Shown here: piece after piece, positions 52,878-61,780 of the stretch
Layout of the letters: the number at the start of each line of letters is the position of its first letter
Numbering within the stretch: position 1 is the stretch's first letter
Made by a program: the position numbers and the translations under genes
Source of the DNA: Profundicola sp048268105
GTDB taxonomy: Bacteria; Bacteroidota; Bacteroidia; Flavobacteriales; Weeksellaceae
Direction: 5' to 3'
Assembly (NCBI GenBank): GCA_048268105.1
Contig: JBLWWH010000012.1
Span: forward strand, 1-64,000
DNA length: 64,000 bases
The notes under the pieces: generated by a model
What the model saw: only the letters and a program-made list of their open reading frames with translations
What the model was told of the DNA's origin: nothing
Database searches by the model: none

Positions 52878-53621
52878 ATGCAGATACCCATAGAGAATCA
52901 GCGTTTAAGAGAGGTTCGAGAGGACTTAGGATATACTCAAATAGATTTTGCTAAAATTATTGGTGCGGGAAGTTCTACTGTAGATATAGAACGTGGAAAA
53001 GTGAAATTAAGTGGAATTGTTGTAAAAGAGTTATACCAACAGTTTCAAATAAATCCGTCTTGGTTATTTGGCGAAAGTGATCAAAAAATAATCAGAATGG
53101 GTTCGGCTTCAACTATGCCAAAAGTGATTAGTATTGATGGCGATGGGGATGAAAACATTGTTATGGTAAGTCAAAAAGCCGCCGCTGGATATGGACAGAA
53201 TGTAGAAGATGCTCAATGGATTGGTGAATTGCCGATGTTCCAAATTCCATTGCCTGAATATAGAAATAGCAGCTATCGAGGTTTTGAGGTGAAAGGTGAT
53301 AGTATGATGCCTTTGATTCAAGATAAAAGCTGGGTGATATGTAGTGCAGTCGAAAAATTAGAAGAAATTAAAAACAATGATATTTATGTCATTGTAGAGC
53401 AGGATAGTATTCGTTTAAAAATGATTGAAAAAGATGCTGAGAAAAAACTGCTGAATCTTATATCCTTAAACCCTGAATATGCTCCCGTTCAAGTTTCTTA
53501 TGAGCATGTTGTAGAAGTTTGGAAATTCCACTCTCAATTGAACTTTGGAAAGGTGGATAACATGGTGACTTTAAATCAAATTTACTCTGAAATTCAAGAT
53601 ATTAAGAAGAAAATAGGATAG
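52878..53621 (+). CDS. LexA-like XRE/S24 self-cleaving repressor
   Basis: 247 residues. An N-terminal HTH_XRE (RLREVREDLGYTQIDFAKIIGAGSSTVDIERGK) is followed by a linker with the Ala103-Gly104 dipeptide in AAAGYGQN and an S24 peptidase domain: Ser142 in KGDSMMPL and Lys181 in SIRLKMIEK. This is the layout of LexA, CI and UmuD-like proteins that cut themselves when RecA filaments form. It is divergent from the polymerase operon and faces three phased palindromes, so it probably represses both sides. The C-terminal 35 residues (HSQLNFGKVDNMV, IQDIKKKIG) form an extra helix. Confidence 0.92.
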   Translation: MQIPIENQRLREVREDLGYTQIDFAKIIGAGSSTVDIERGKVKLSGIVVKELYQQFQINPSWLFGESDQKIIRMGSASTMPKVISIDGDGDENIVMVSQKAAAGYGQNVEDAQWIGELPMFQIPLPEYRNSSYRGFEVKGDSMMPLIQDKSWVICSAVEKLEEIKNNDIYVIVEQDSIRLKMIEKDAEKKLLNLISLNPEYAPVQVSYEHVVEVWKFHSQLNFGKVDNMVTLNQIYSEIQDIKKKIG

Positions 53622-53660
53622 TGTAAGTGTTTAGTTTTTAAAGTTTTAAACATAAAAACA

Positions 53661-54212
53661 TTATTCATCTTCGAATGCCCACAAACCTCTATTGTTATCA
53701 ACCGCAGCATCTTCGGCTTCTATGAATTCATCGGCATATTTAAGGTTGGGAGCATAATTAAATACAACCGCATAGCCCATTTCTATGATTTTCTTATTCA
53801 CAAAAGTTCCATCTTCTAAGAAGGCATAGGCTAAAGTTCGGCCGTATTTATCGTATTTAACGATGTCATAAGTCAGTCTGACTTTCTTGTTTTTTAACAA
53901 AGAATCAGCAAATTTATGTGCCTGTACGCCAAATTCTTGTTTGGTTTTATTGCCATAATCCACTGATTCTGGTGCATCGATTCCGATGAGTCTTATTTTT
54001 ATTCCATTTTTGCTTCCGTCGTCTATCCAAAAAGTGTCTCCATCAGAAACCCATTTGATAGGGTAGAAAGTATCATCTTCCTTTGGTTTTTCTATCCTAT
54101 CATTTTTATTCCATGGAAAATTAAATGGCTCTATCGGTTCACAAGAAATTAAAAAGCTTGAAAGATAAAACAGGAAGAAGTAGTAGTAAAATGATTTTGA
54201 AAAGAAAGGCAT
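53661..54212 (-). CDS. Thermonuclease-like (SNase) lipoprotein
   Basis: 183 residues with a lipoprotein signal (SSFLISC, Cys24). The staphylococcal nuclease fold shows WVSDGDTFWIDDG, IRLIGIDAPESVDYG (Arg and Asp/Glu of the active site), KKVRLTYDIVKYDKYGRTLAYAFLEDG with the second Arg and a final NNRGLW. Such enzymes cut DNA and RNA with Ca2+ outside the cytoplasm. It is convergent with the S24 gene, 39 nt apart. Confidence 0.92.
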   Translation of the reverse strand: MPFFSKSFYYYFFLFYLSSFLISCEPIEPFNFPWNKNDRIEKPKEDDTFYPIKWVSDGDTFWIDDGSKNGIKIRLIGIDAPESVDYGNKTKQEFGVQAHKFADSLLKNKKVRLTYDIVKYDKYGRTLAYAFLEDGTFVNKKIIEMGYAVVFNYAPNLKYADEFIEAEDAAVDNNRGLWAFEDE

Positions 54213-54261
54213 AAAATAGCTTAGTTTTGATTACTTTTGAGTTTAAAGAAACAGAAAAAAG

Positions 54262-54693
54262 ATGGATAAAGATAAGGTTTTAGCGCAGATGAACGCAACG
54301 AACAAAAATACCATGATGGAATTACTTGGTATTGAATATATTGATTTTACGGGCGATACTTTAACCGCGTCTATGGAAGTGAATTCTAAAGTTCATCAAC
54401 CTTATGGCTTATTACATGGCGGTGCAACTGCAGTATTGGCCGAAACCGTTGGAAGTGTATTGTCTGCGGTGCAATGTGTTGATAAAGAACAAGGTTCTGT
54501 GGGGACTAATCTTAATATTTATCATTTAAAATCGGTGAGAGAAGGAAAGGTTTTCGCTAAAGGATCTTTTATTCGAAAGGGTAGAGGAATGCATGTGATT
54601 GATATTAGGGTGCATGATGCAGATGATAATTTAATTTCAAATGCCATTTTAACTACAAAAGTTATTGACATTAAAAGAAAGTCAAAAGCATAA
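54262..54693 (+). CDS. menI: Hotdog-fold acyl-CoA thioesterase, probable DHNA-CoA thioesterase
   Basis: 143 residues of the PaaI/YbgC hotdog superfamily: KVHQPYGLLHGGATAVLAETVGSVLSAV holds the catalytic Glu and the HGG loop. It lies 12 nt before an isochorismate synthase gene and near menA, so hydrolysis of 1,4-dihydroxy-2-naphthoyl-CoA in menaquinone synthesis is likely. The symbol rests on context as well as fold. Confidence 0.78.
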   Translation: MDKDKVLAQMNATNKNTMMELLGIEYIDFTGDTLTASMEVNSKVHQPYGLLHGGATAVLAETVGSVLSAVQCVDKEQGSVGTNLNIYHLKSVREGKVFAKGSFIRKGRGMHVIDIRVHDADDNLISNAILTTKVIDIKRKSKA

Positions 54694-54705
54694 ACAAAAG
54701 TTTAT

Positions 54706-55674
54706 ATGAAAGTCACCCAAGATTTTGTTCTTTTTAGAGCGCCGAATGAAAAGCAGTTTAAGCTATGGAATTTAGGCGAAAAGGAAGAGGAGACATATTT
54801 TATATTTCATTCGTTTGATAATCAAATTACGCGTCGTTTGTATAAGAAAGATGAGACCAGTTTGAGTTATGATCAAGTGTTAGAGCTTGAATTTAATTTA
54901 AATTTAAAGTCTATCGAAGCATCTGTGAAAGAGCAATCGCATGATGAATATATCAAACGCTGTAATTTTTTTATTGACGCTTTAAAAGACAATCAATTAG
55001 ATAAAGTAATTTTTAGCCGAATTAAATATGCTAATTTTGATGAAGATTTTGGTGAAAAGTTAATTCACTTGGCCCATAAATATCCCAAAGCTATGGTTTA
55101 TTTGGCTAATTTTAAGGGTGAAACCTGGATGGGAGCAAGTCCAGAAAAGTTAGTTCAAATAAATAACAATGAATTGTCTACGGTGGCTTTGGCGAGTACA
55201 AAAGCAGTTTCGGAAAACAGAGATTGGACAGAAAAAGAATATAAAGAACATCAATGGGTGGTGGATTATATTTATAGTTATTTAAAGAAATTCAAACCTA
55301 GCAAAGGAGAAACTAAAACCATTGATTTAGGTGAGATTCAGCATTTAAAAACCAAGTTTTCTGCGCAATTAAAAGAAGAGCATGACATAGAGGAGATTTG
55401 CAATTTATTGCATCCAACCCCAGCGGTATGTGGAATGCCAAAGGAAAAAGCCCAGCAATTTATACTAGAAAATGAGGGTTATGATCGAAGCTTCTATACA
55501 GGTTATTTTGGTGTTATCTCTAAGGATTATACCGAAGTTTATGTCAACCTAAGATGTGCACAAGTCTTTGCTCAAAAGCTTGCTGTGTATGTAGGCGGCG
55601 GACTTTTGGCTGAAAGCGACGCCGAAAAAGAATGGCAAGAAACCGAGTGGAAATCTAAGGCTTTATTAGCTTAA
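54706..55674 (+). CDS. menF: Isochorismate synthase family protein
   Basis: 322 residues, shorter than the usual 400 or so because the N-terminal part is reduced. The chorismate-binding core is visible: KDNQLDKVIFSRIKYA, ETWMGASPEKLVQ, ALASTKAVSENRDWTEKE, QHLKTKFSAQL, LHPTPAVCGMPKEKAQQFI, YDRSFYTGYFGVIS and YVGGGLLAESDAEKEWQETEWKSKAL. It converts chorismate to isochorismate, the first committed step to menaquinone. It follows the hotdog thioesterase gene in one unit. Confidence 0.88.
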   Translation: MKVTQDFVLFRAPNEKQFKLWNLGEKEEETYFIFHSFDNQITRRLYKKDETSLSYDQVLELEFNLNLKSIEASVKEQSHDEYIKRCNFFIDALKDNQLDKVIFSRIKYANFDEDFGEKLIHLAHKYPKAMVYLANFKGETWMGASPEKLVQINNNELSTVALASTKAVSENRDWTEKEYKEHQWVVDYIYSYLKKFKPSKGETKTIDLGEIQHLKTKFSAQLKEEHDIEEICNLLHPTPAVCGMPKEKAQQFILENEGYDRSFYTGYFGVISKDYTEVYVNLRCAQVFAQKLAVYVGGGLLAESDAEKEWQETEWKSKALLA

Positions 55675-55686
55675 GTTAGACTTTAA

Positions 55687-56874
55687 TTATTTCTGTTGAA
55701 AAGCGAAACATTCCTTAGCGATTTGTAATTCTTCATTCGTAGGAATCACCAATACTTTTGTTTTGCTAAATTCTGTTGAAATTTCGCGAATTTCTTTAGA
55801 GCGAATACTGTTTTTATGTGCGTCTAACTCAATTCCGAAATAACTCATGTCTTCACAAACCTTAGCGCGAATGAGCTCACTATTTTCACCGATACCGGCT
55901 GTGAAAACAATAGCATCTACACCATTTAAAACCGCTGTATATGTCCCAATATATTTTTTAATTCGGTAGGTGTTCATCTCTAGTGCTAATTGAGCTATCT
56001 CATCCCCATTGTTGGCTCTTTCTTCGATGCCTCTCAAATCACTATCGCCGGTCAATCCAAGCATACCACTTTGTTTGGTAAGTAAATTCGAAACTTCTTG
56101 AGCGCCCATATTGAATTTTTCCATTAAATAGAAAATAACCGCTTGATCGATGTCACCACTTCGCGTACCCATAATCAGACCTTGGTTAGGGCCAAAACCT
56201 AATGAGTGATCCACGCTCTTTCCATCTTTGATAGCTGTCATTGAACAACCATTTCCCAAATGTACTACAATCAATTTAGCGCTTGGGTTGTGTAAATATT
56301 CAATCGCTTTTTGGGAGACATAATGATGAGATATACCATGGAAACCATACATTCTAATATCATGTTCATCTCTAAATTTTAAAGGAATGGCAAAGGTGTG
56401 AGCTTTTTCTGGAATAGTTTGGTGAAACGAGGTGTCGAAAACTGCAATTTGCGTCGCGTTGGGAAAAATATCCTGCGCTACCACAATTCCCACATGGTTG
56501 GGTGGGTTGTGTAAAGGTGCTAAATTAAATAAGCTTTTAATTCTATCTACTACATCTTGATTGATTTCTACGGTATTCAAGAATTCCTTTCCACCATGTA
56601 CCACACGATGTCCGATCATTTCAATATCATCTACATTAGAAATCACACCAGAAGCTGAACTCATCAATAAATTCACCACTTCGCGTAATCCCACTGCATG
56701 ATCAGGGATTTCCATATTGATATTAATGGATTTCTTTTGGGTATTGTAATGGATTTCTCCATCCTTGAGGCCAATTTTCTCTACTAAACCAGAAGCTACA
56801 ACCTCTTGTTCGGGCATTTTAAACAATTGAAACTTTATAGACGAACTTCCTGAATTGATAATCAATACCTTCAT
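55687..56874 (-). CDS. ackA: Acetate kinase
   Basis: 395 residues. ASKHA motifs are complete: LIINSGSSSIKFQL at the N-terminus, GHRVVHGG, FDTSFHQTIPEKA, GFHGISHHYVSQKA, LVVHLGNGCSMTAIKDG and FTAGIGENSELIR. It interconverts acetyl phosphate and acetate with ADP/ATP. It is convergent with menF (12 nt apart) and has no pta beside it. Confidence 0.96.
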   Translation of the reverse strand: MKVLIINSGSSSIKFQLFKMPEQEVVASGLVEKIGLKDGEIHYNTQKKSININMEIPDHAVGLREVVNLLMSSASGVISNVDDIEMIGHRVVHGGKEFLNTVEINQDVVDRIKSLFNLAPLHNPPNHVGIVVAQDIFPNATQIAVFDTSFHQTIPEKAHTFAIPLKFRDEHDIRMYGFHGISHHYVSQKAIEYLHNPSAKLIVVHLGNGCSMTAIKDGKSVDHSLGFGPNQGLIMGTRSGDIDQAVIFYLMEKFNMGAQEVSNLLTKQSGMLGLTGDSDLRGIEERANNGDEIAQLALEMNTYRIKKYIGTYTAVLNGVDAIVFTAGIGENSELIRAKVCEDMSYFGIELDAHKNSIRSKEIREISTEFSKTKVLVIPTNEELQIAKECFAFQQK

Positions 56875-57069
56875 GCGATTAGTTTAAAAAAAATGATGGA
56901 CAAAGATACATGTTAAAATTCGTTTCGCTTAAATCTAGCTTTAAAATTAAATATAGCGATTTTGAGATAGTAGAATTAAAAATGCTTAATTCGGACAAAT
57001 TATTGTTTATCAGAAGCTAAGAGAAAAATAAAATATTGAATTAAAATTATTTTTTACTAAATTAGCTTT

Positions 57070-57399
57070 ATGCTATTGTTTTTTCAAGACTATACCAATA
57101 ATATATGTGTGCCTACGGAAGCTCCACTAGAGGCCAGTGTTTGGCAAACATTAGATATATTTAATAATATTTCTGAGGACGATGGTAGTTATATTGGTTT
57201 GGTGGATGAGCATCAAGAAACCCTACAATTTATGAAATACAATAAGTATGTTTGGTTGATAGAAATCCCAAAGCCACAATTAGGTGGCTCATATCAAGGC
57301 TATTTTACTAAAAATAAATGCAAAAAAATCATATCTGAAATATTTGATGGTTTGCCACTTTCTCAAGTTTCAGGCTTATCATTTGAAAAATATTTATGA
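57070..57399 (+). CDS. Conserved hypothetical protein upstream of menA
   Basis: 109 residues, acidic, with no membrane segment (YTNNICVPTEAPLEASVWQTLDIFNN, MKYNKYVWLIEIPKPQLGGSYQGYFTKNKCKKII). A plausible start and its end 10 nt before menA support a real gene. No family recognised. Confidence 0.6.
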   Translation: MLLFFQDYTNNICVPTEAPLEASVWQTLDIFNNISEDDGSYIGLVDEHQETLQFMKYNKYVWLIEIPKPQLGGSYQGYFTKNKCKKIISEIFDGLPLSQVSGLSFEKYL

Positions 57400-57409
57400 T
57401 TTTTGCCGA

Positions 57410-58315
57410 ATGAAAAATTGGATCAGTGCCGCAAGGCTAAGGACGCTCCCGCTATCTATTAGCGGAATTTTTTTGGGAAGCTTATTGGCCGCATATCAAG
57501 GTCAATTTGATGGGCTACTTTTTGCTATGGCTTGTGTAACTACGCTACTGTTGCAAGTTTTATCTAATTATGCCAATGATTATGGTGATGGTATAAAAGG
57601 TACAGACAAAGACCGTACTGGAGAAAAGAGAGCCGTTGCTTCGGGCGATATCAGTGCCGAATCCATGAAAAGAGCAGTCAAAATAATGGCTGTTTTGTCT
57701 GGGGTTTCAGCCTTCGCTTTAATTGCATTGGCTTATTTGCCAAATTATATTGAATTATTTGTCACCTATGTTGTGCTAGGTATAGCATCGGTATGGGCAG
57801 CGATTTCCTATACAGTTGGAGATAAAGCTTATGGTTATAGAGCTTTAGGTGATGCATTTGTATTTATTTTCTTCGGTTTGATTTCGGTAATAGGTACCTA
57901 TATGCTGTACACAAAATCTTTTGATGCTACATTACTTTTACCAGCAGCAGCCATTGGTCTATTGAGCACAGCGGTTTTAAACTTGAATAATATGCGCGAT
58001 ATTCCGCAGGACAAAAGAGCTAATAAAAATACAGTTGCTGTAATATTAGGCTTATTTTATGCCAAATATTATCATGCATTTCTAATGTTTACTCCTTTTA
58101 TCTTAGCCTTAATATATATTCTTCAACAGCCTGTTATTAAATGGTTTCAGTTTACTTATTTAATCTTGTTATTACCAGCGATTTTGTTGATGATAAAAGT
58201 TGGAAATACCCAAGAATATAAAGACTTAGACCCAGAGTTAAAGAAAATGGCACTTTTAGCTTTAGCTTTTGCTCTAATTTTTGGTTTTGGAATGCTGATG
58301 ACAACAGCTGTTTAA
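57410..58315 (+). CDS. menA: 1,4-dihydroxy-2-naphthoate octaprenyltransferase
   Basis: 301 residues from the ATG at 57410; a longer frame starting at 57284 overlaps the preceding gene and its extra residues are not family-like. UbiA motifs are SNYANDYGDGIKGTDKDRTGEKRAV (aspartate-rich NDxxDxxxD region) and a second YRALGDAFVFIFFGLISVIGTY and NNMRDIPQDKRANKNT. It prenylates DHNA in the membrane to make demethylmenaquinone. About eight membrane segments. Confidence 0.95.
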   Translation: MKNWISAARLRTLPLSISGIFLGSLLAAYQGQFDGLLFAMACVTTLLLQVLSNYANDYGDGIKGTDKDRTGEKRAVASGDISAESMKRAVKIMAVLSGVSAFALIALAYLPNYIELFVTYVVLGIASVWAAISYTVGDKAYGYRALGDAFVFIFFGLISVIGTYMLYTKSFDATLLLPAAAIGLLSTAVLNLNNMRDIPQDKRANKNTVAVILGLFYAKYYHAFLMFTPFILALIYILQQPVIKWFQFTYLILLLPAILLMIKVGNTQEYKDLDPELKKMALLALAFALIFGFGMLMTTAV

Positions 58316-58433
58316 TTACCAATAAACTCTTTTAAAATATTATGAATCATTTGGAAATTAACTATCTAATATTCTTTTTGTAACTTGTTAAAGTTTTAAG
58401 AATAAATGATTCCTAATTACTAAATGCTTTTAT

Positions 58434-58441
58434 TAACTTTG
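58434..58441 (+). promoter_or_regulatory. Putative -7 box of udk
   Basis: TAACTTTG matches TAnnTTTG exactly and ends 15 nt before the udk ATG. Confidence 0.45.
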
Positions 58442-58456
58442 TGAAAATCTTTATTT

Positions 58457-59077
58457 ATGCTGATAATTGGAATAGCGGGAGGAACTGGATCTGGGAAAAC
58501 CACTGTGGTTCACAATATTTTAAAACAATTATCTTCAGATGATGTTATCGTGATTTCCCAAGATAATTATTATCATGATAGCAGTCATTTATCTTTTGAG
58601 GAGAGGATTCAAATTAATTTTGATCATCCAAGGTCTATTGATTTTGAACTTTTAGTAGAAGATTTAAAAAAATTAAGAAAAGGCGAAACTATTGAGCAGC
58701 CTGTTTATTCGTTTTTAACGCACACACGAACCGATGAAACACTGGTAACTCCACCCAAAAATGTAGTGATTGTAGAAGGTATTTTAGTACTAACAGATGC
58801 ACAGCTTAGAGAAATGTTTGATTTGAAAATCTATGTTCATGCGGATTCAGACGAAAGATTGATAAGACGTATCAAGCGAGATATTCAAGATAGAGGTAGA
58901 GATTTAGAAGAAGTAATTTCCCGTTATAAAAAGACATTGAAGCCAATGCACGAGCAGTTTATTGAGCCTACAAAAAAGTATGCTGATTTGATCATTCCGA
59001 ATGAGAAAAAGAAGAATGATGTGGCGATTGATGTCATGACAACCGTAATCAAAAATCGATTAATTTCAAAAAAATAA
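58457..59077 (+). CDS. udk: Uridine kinase
   Basis: 206 residues. P-loop GGTGSGKTT (8-16), SQDNYYHDSSHLSFEERIQINFDHPRSIDF and IVEGILVLTDAQLREMFDLKIYVHADSDERLIRRIKRDI are the uridine/cytidine kinase hallmarks. It phosphorylates uridine and cytidine in pyrimidine salvage. Its stop TAA overlaps the ATG of the next gene by one base. Confidence 0.95.
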   Translation: MLIIGIAGGTGSGKTTVVHNILKQLSSDDVIVISQDNYYHDSSHLSFEERIQINFDHPRSIDFELLVEDLKKLRKGETIEQPVYSFLTHTRTDETLVTPPKNVVIVEGILVLTDAQLREMFDLKIYVHADSDERLIRRIKRDIQDRGRDLEEVISRYKKTLKPMHEQFIEPTKKYADLIIPNEKKKNDVAIDVMTTVIKNRLISKK

Positions 59078-59400
59078 TGTCAGAACGAACCACTAAAACG
59101 AAATGGTATAATTACGTCCTCAATAAATATTTTATTGTAGGACTAGCTTTCGCTGTGTGGATGGTTTTTTTTGATCAGAATTCTTATTTACTGCATAAGG
59201 ATTTAGACGATGATATTGTTAACTTGAGAGAAGAGAGAGCTTATTTTAAAGCTGAAATTGAAAAAGAACAAAATCATCTCGACCGAATGGAGCAGGATCC
59301 AGGAGAGTACGAGCGATTGGCAAGGGAAAAATATCTCATGAAAAAAGAGAATGAGGATATTTTTGTAATTGAAAAAAAAGATAGTCTAGTGTATGAGTGA
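59077..59400 (+). CDS. FtsB/DivIC-like septum formation initiator
   Basis: 107 residues: one N-terminal membrane segment (FIVGLAFAVWMVFFD), a coiled coil (LDDDIVNLREERAYFKAEIEKEQNHLDRM) and a C-terminal PGEYERLAREKYLMKKENEDIFVIE. This is the bitopic cell division protein layout. It starts 1 nt inside the udk stop and overlaps the next gene by 8 bases. Confidence 0.92.
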   Translation: MSERTTKTKWYNYVLNKYFIVGLAFAVWMVFFDQNSYLLHKDLDDDIVNLREERAYFKAEIEKEQNHLDRMEQDPGEYERLAREKYLMKKENEDIFVIEKKDSLVYE

Positions 59401-60673
59401 TTTATTTAAAAATTTTGAGGCTACAGACGAGCAACAATGGAAAAATCAGGTACAAGCCGAATTAAAAGGTGCTGATTTCACTAAAACTTTATGTTGGGAT
59501 ACCGCAGAAGGTTTTCAGGTTAAGCCTTTGTATACTTCTAAAGATAAGGTTCAGGATAATTTTGTGTCTAAGGAAAATACTTGGAAAATCATTTCTACTT
59601 TCATTCCAGATGTGAACATTTCATATGGCAGTGTGGATGGTGTATTTTTAAATGCTAACCAAACAGATGCTTTTCATGCAAGTGCCAACGAAATGCTTAT
59701 GGTAGATTACAGCAATACAAAGCCTGAGACGGAAGCCCTGAATACTAACACATATATTAACTGGGATTTCTTAGGCGATTTAGCACAATTTGGTAATTAT
59801 CCAGACAAATCATTAGAATCAGCTGTTGAGCTTTTGAAAAAAGTAGCGCAATCGAATTATAAAAATAAAGTATCCATTGATATTTCTAGCTATCAAAATG
59901 CCGGAGCAAATCATGCAGAGCAATTAGCGCTCATGTTGTTGGTGGGGCAAGAATATATTCATTTGGCGGAAGATAAAGAGGTTTTATCTCAGGTATTGGT
60001 GAAGACAGCAGTAGGAAGTAATTTCTTTTTCGAAATTGCTAAACTACGCGCATTGAGAATTCTTTGGGCTAACTTGGCCAAAGCGAATGACACAAGTTCG
60101 GATTTGAAAGTTTTAGTTGAATCTTCCATTAGAAACAAATCTGTTTTAGATAGATATAACAATATTATTAGAACGACCTATGAAGCTGCTGCTGGTATAA
60201 TGGCTGGAGCTGATTTTGTAATGGTTCATCCCTATGATGAGCTATTTGTTGAACAAAAGGATTTAGCCGTTGAGTTAGGTTTTAAGCAACAATTTATTTT
60301 AAGAGAAGAGTCTTTCTTCAATCATTATATCGATCCATTAAAAGGTGCTTTTTATCTAGAATCATTAACCCATCAATTAGCTGAAAAAGCTTGGGAAATC
60401 TTTAAAAGATTGGAGTCTGAAGGAGGTTTTATTATGGGGCTTAAGAAGGCTAAAATTCAGAAGATGATTAGTTCATCGGCTAAGAAAGAGCAAGATAAAT
60501 TCGATAGCCAAGAAATTAGTCTTATTGGAGTGAATAAATTCCCTAAGAAAGACGAAGATTTTATGAAATATACGCTCAAGCCTAAGTATCAGGGGACGGG
60601 CAAAACATTATTTCCAACTATAACTTTAAAAAGACTAGCAGAAGGAGCTGAAAAAGAATATGATAAAACTTAA
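59393..60673 (+). CDS. mutA: Methylmalonyl-CoA mutase small (beta) subunit
   Basis: 426 residues. The small-subunit N-terminus is recognisable (NFEATDEQQWKNQVQAELKGADFTKTLCWDTAEGFQVKPLYTSKD) followed by a TIM-barrel-like region with YEAAAGIMAGADFVMVHPYDEL and the B12-less C-terminal part. The small subunit lacks the cobalamin site and needs the large subunit for activity. The large-subunit gene is not next to it here; an AI-2E transporter gene overlaps its end by 14 bases. Confidence 0.88.
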   Translation: MSDLFKNFEATDEQQWKNQVQAELKGADFTKTLCWDTAEGFQVKPLYTSKDKVQDNFVSKENTWKIISTFIPDVNISYGSVDGVFLNANQTDAFHASANEMLMVDYSNTKPETEALNTNTYINWDFLGDLAQFGNYPDKSLESAVELLKKVAQSNYKNKVSIDISSYQNAGANHAEQLALMLLVGQEYIHLAEDKEVLSQVLVKTAVGSNFFFEIAKLRALRILWANLAKANDTSSDLKVLVESSIRNKSVLDRYNNIIRTTYEAAAGIMAGADFVMVHPYDELFVEQKDLAVELGFKQQFILREESFFNHYIDPLKGAFYLESLTHQLAEKAWEIFKRLESEGGFIMGLKKAKIQKMISSSAKKEQDKFDSQEISLIGVNKFPKKDEDFMKYTLKPKYQGTGKTLFPTITLKRLAEGAEKEYDKT

Positions 60674-61778
60674 CGAAAACTCTCGAAGCATTGCTGAAGG
60701 TATCATCATAGCTATTATAGCCTTGTGTGTCTTTGCTTTGTTTTTATGGTTAATTTTTACAATTCGTGTAGTTTTTGTTTATATAATTTTAGCGGCTGTC
60801 ATCGCCTTGATGGGAAGACCCTTTATGTTTCTTCTCCATCGAAAATTAGGCCTTGGATCTACCTTTAGTGCGGCCATTACAATTCTTATTTTTATCGTTT
60901 TATTATCGGTCTCGCTCTACTATTTTGTGCCTTTATTGCTACAACAAGCCGAGACTATAACGAGTATGGACACCACCGAAATTCAAGCGGTGATCATGGA
61001 TCAACTGAATGCATTAAACGCTGGCTTGAAGCGATATAAAATAACATTTTTAGATGAATTTCTTAATACTGGACTCGAAAAAACATTCGATTTAAGTATC
61101 ATAACCAACTGGTTTTCAAATATTGTAAGTATTCTAACCAACTTTTCGATCGGGAGTTTTTCAGTTTTATTTATATCATTTTTCTTCCTAAAAGAGAGAA
61201 ACTTATTCAACCGAATGTTGTTGTCGCCTATACCAGACAATGCAACTCCACGTGTGGCGGGTGTAATCTGTGACATTAAAAATCTGTTATCACGTTATTT
61301 TATCGGGCTCACGATGCAGGTAATTATCATGTTTTCTATCTACTATACGATTTTACTCGCGATCGGTGGAATAGAGGCAGATAAGGCGTTGATTATAGCT
61401 CTGTTGTGTGCCATGTGTAATATTGTGCCGTACATCGGGCCATTTGTTGGGTTTTTCGTGTTTATCTTATTAAGTATGAGTAATTTGTATTTGCAAGGCT
61501 ATGTGTTTAATCAACATATTTTACCTAGAATATATTGGATTTCTGGAGGATATATTGTAGCCCAATTGGTTGATAATTTTGTAAACCAACCATTGATATA
61601 TTCTAGAAGTGTCAAATCCCATCCCTTAGAGATTTTCCTGATTTTAATTATTGGTGGACTTTTGGCAGGTATTGGTGGGATTATTTTAGCAGTGCCCACT
61701 TACACGATTTTAAGAGTGATTTTAAAGGAGTTTTTCTCTGAGTTTAAGTTTGTGCAGAGCATTACCAAAAACATCTAA
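60660..61778 (+). CDS. AI-2E family transporter (YdiK/TqsA-like)
   Basis: 372 residues with about eight membrane segments: VVFVYIILAAVIALMGRPFMFLLHRKLGLG near the start, FFFLKERNLFNRMLLSPIPD, NIVPYIGPFVGFFVF, DNFVNQPLIYSRSVKSHPLEIFLILIIGGLLAGIGGIILAVP. The family exports AI-2 or antiports Na+/Li+/H+ in different members; the substrate here is unknown. It overlaps the mutA end by 14 nt. Confidence 0.92.
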   Translation: MIKLNENSRSIAEGIIIAIIALCVFALFLWLIFTIRVVFVYIILAAVIALMGRPFMFLLHRKLGLGSTFSAAITILIFIVLLSVSLYYFVPLLLQQAETITSMDTTEIQAVIMDQLNALNAGLKRYKITFLDEFLNTGLEKTFDLSIITNWFSNIVSILTNFSIGSFSVLFISFFFLKERNLFNRMLLSPIPDNATPRVAGVICDIKNLLSRYFIGLTMQVIIMFSIYYTILLAIGGIEADKALIIALLCAMCNIVPYIGPFVGFFVFILLSMSNLYLQGYVFNQHILPRIYWISGGYIVAQLVDNFVNQPLIYSRSVKSHPLEIFLILIIGGLLAGIGGIILAVPTYTILRVILKEFFSEFKFVQSITKNI

Positions 61779-61780
61779 TC

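Noticed and set aside
57284..57409. Longer start for menA
   Set aside because: The extra residues overlap the preceding gene and do not fit the UbiA family; the ATG at 57410 gives a normal start.
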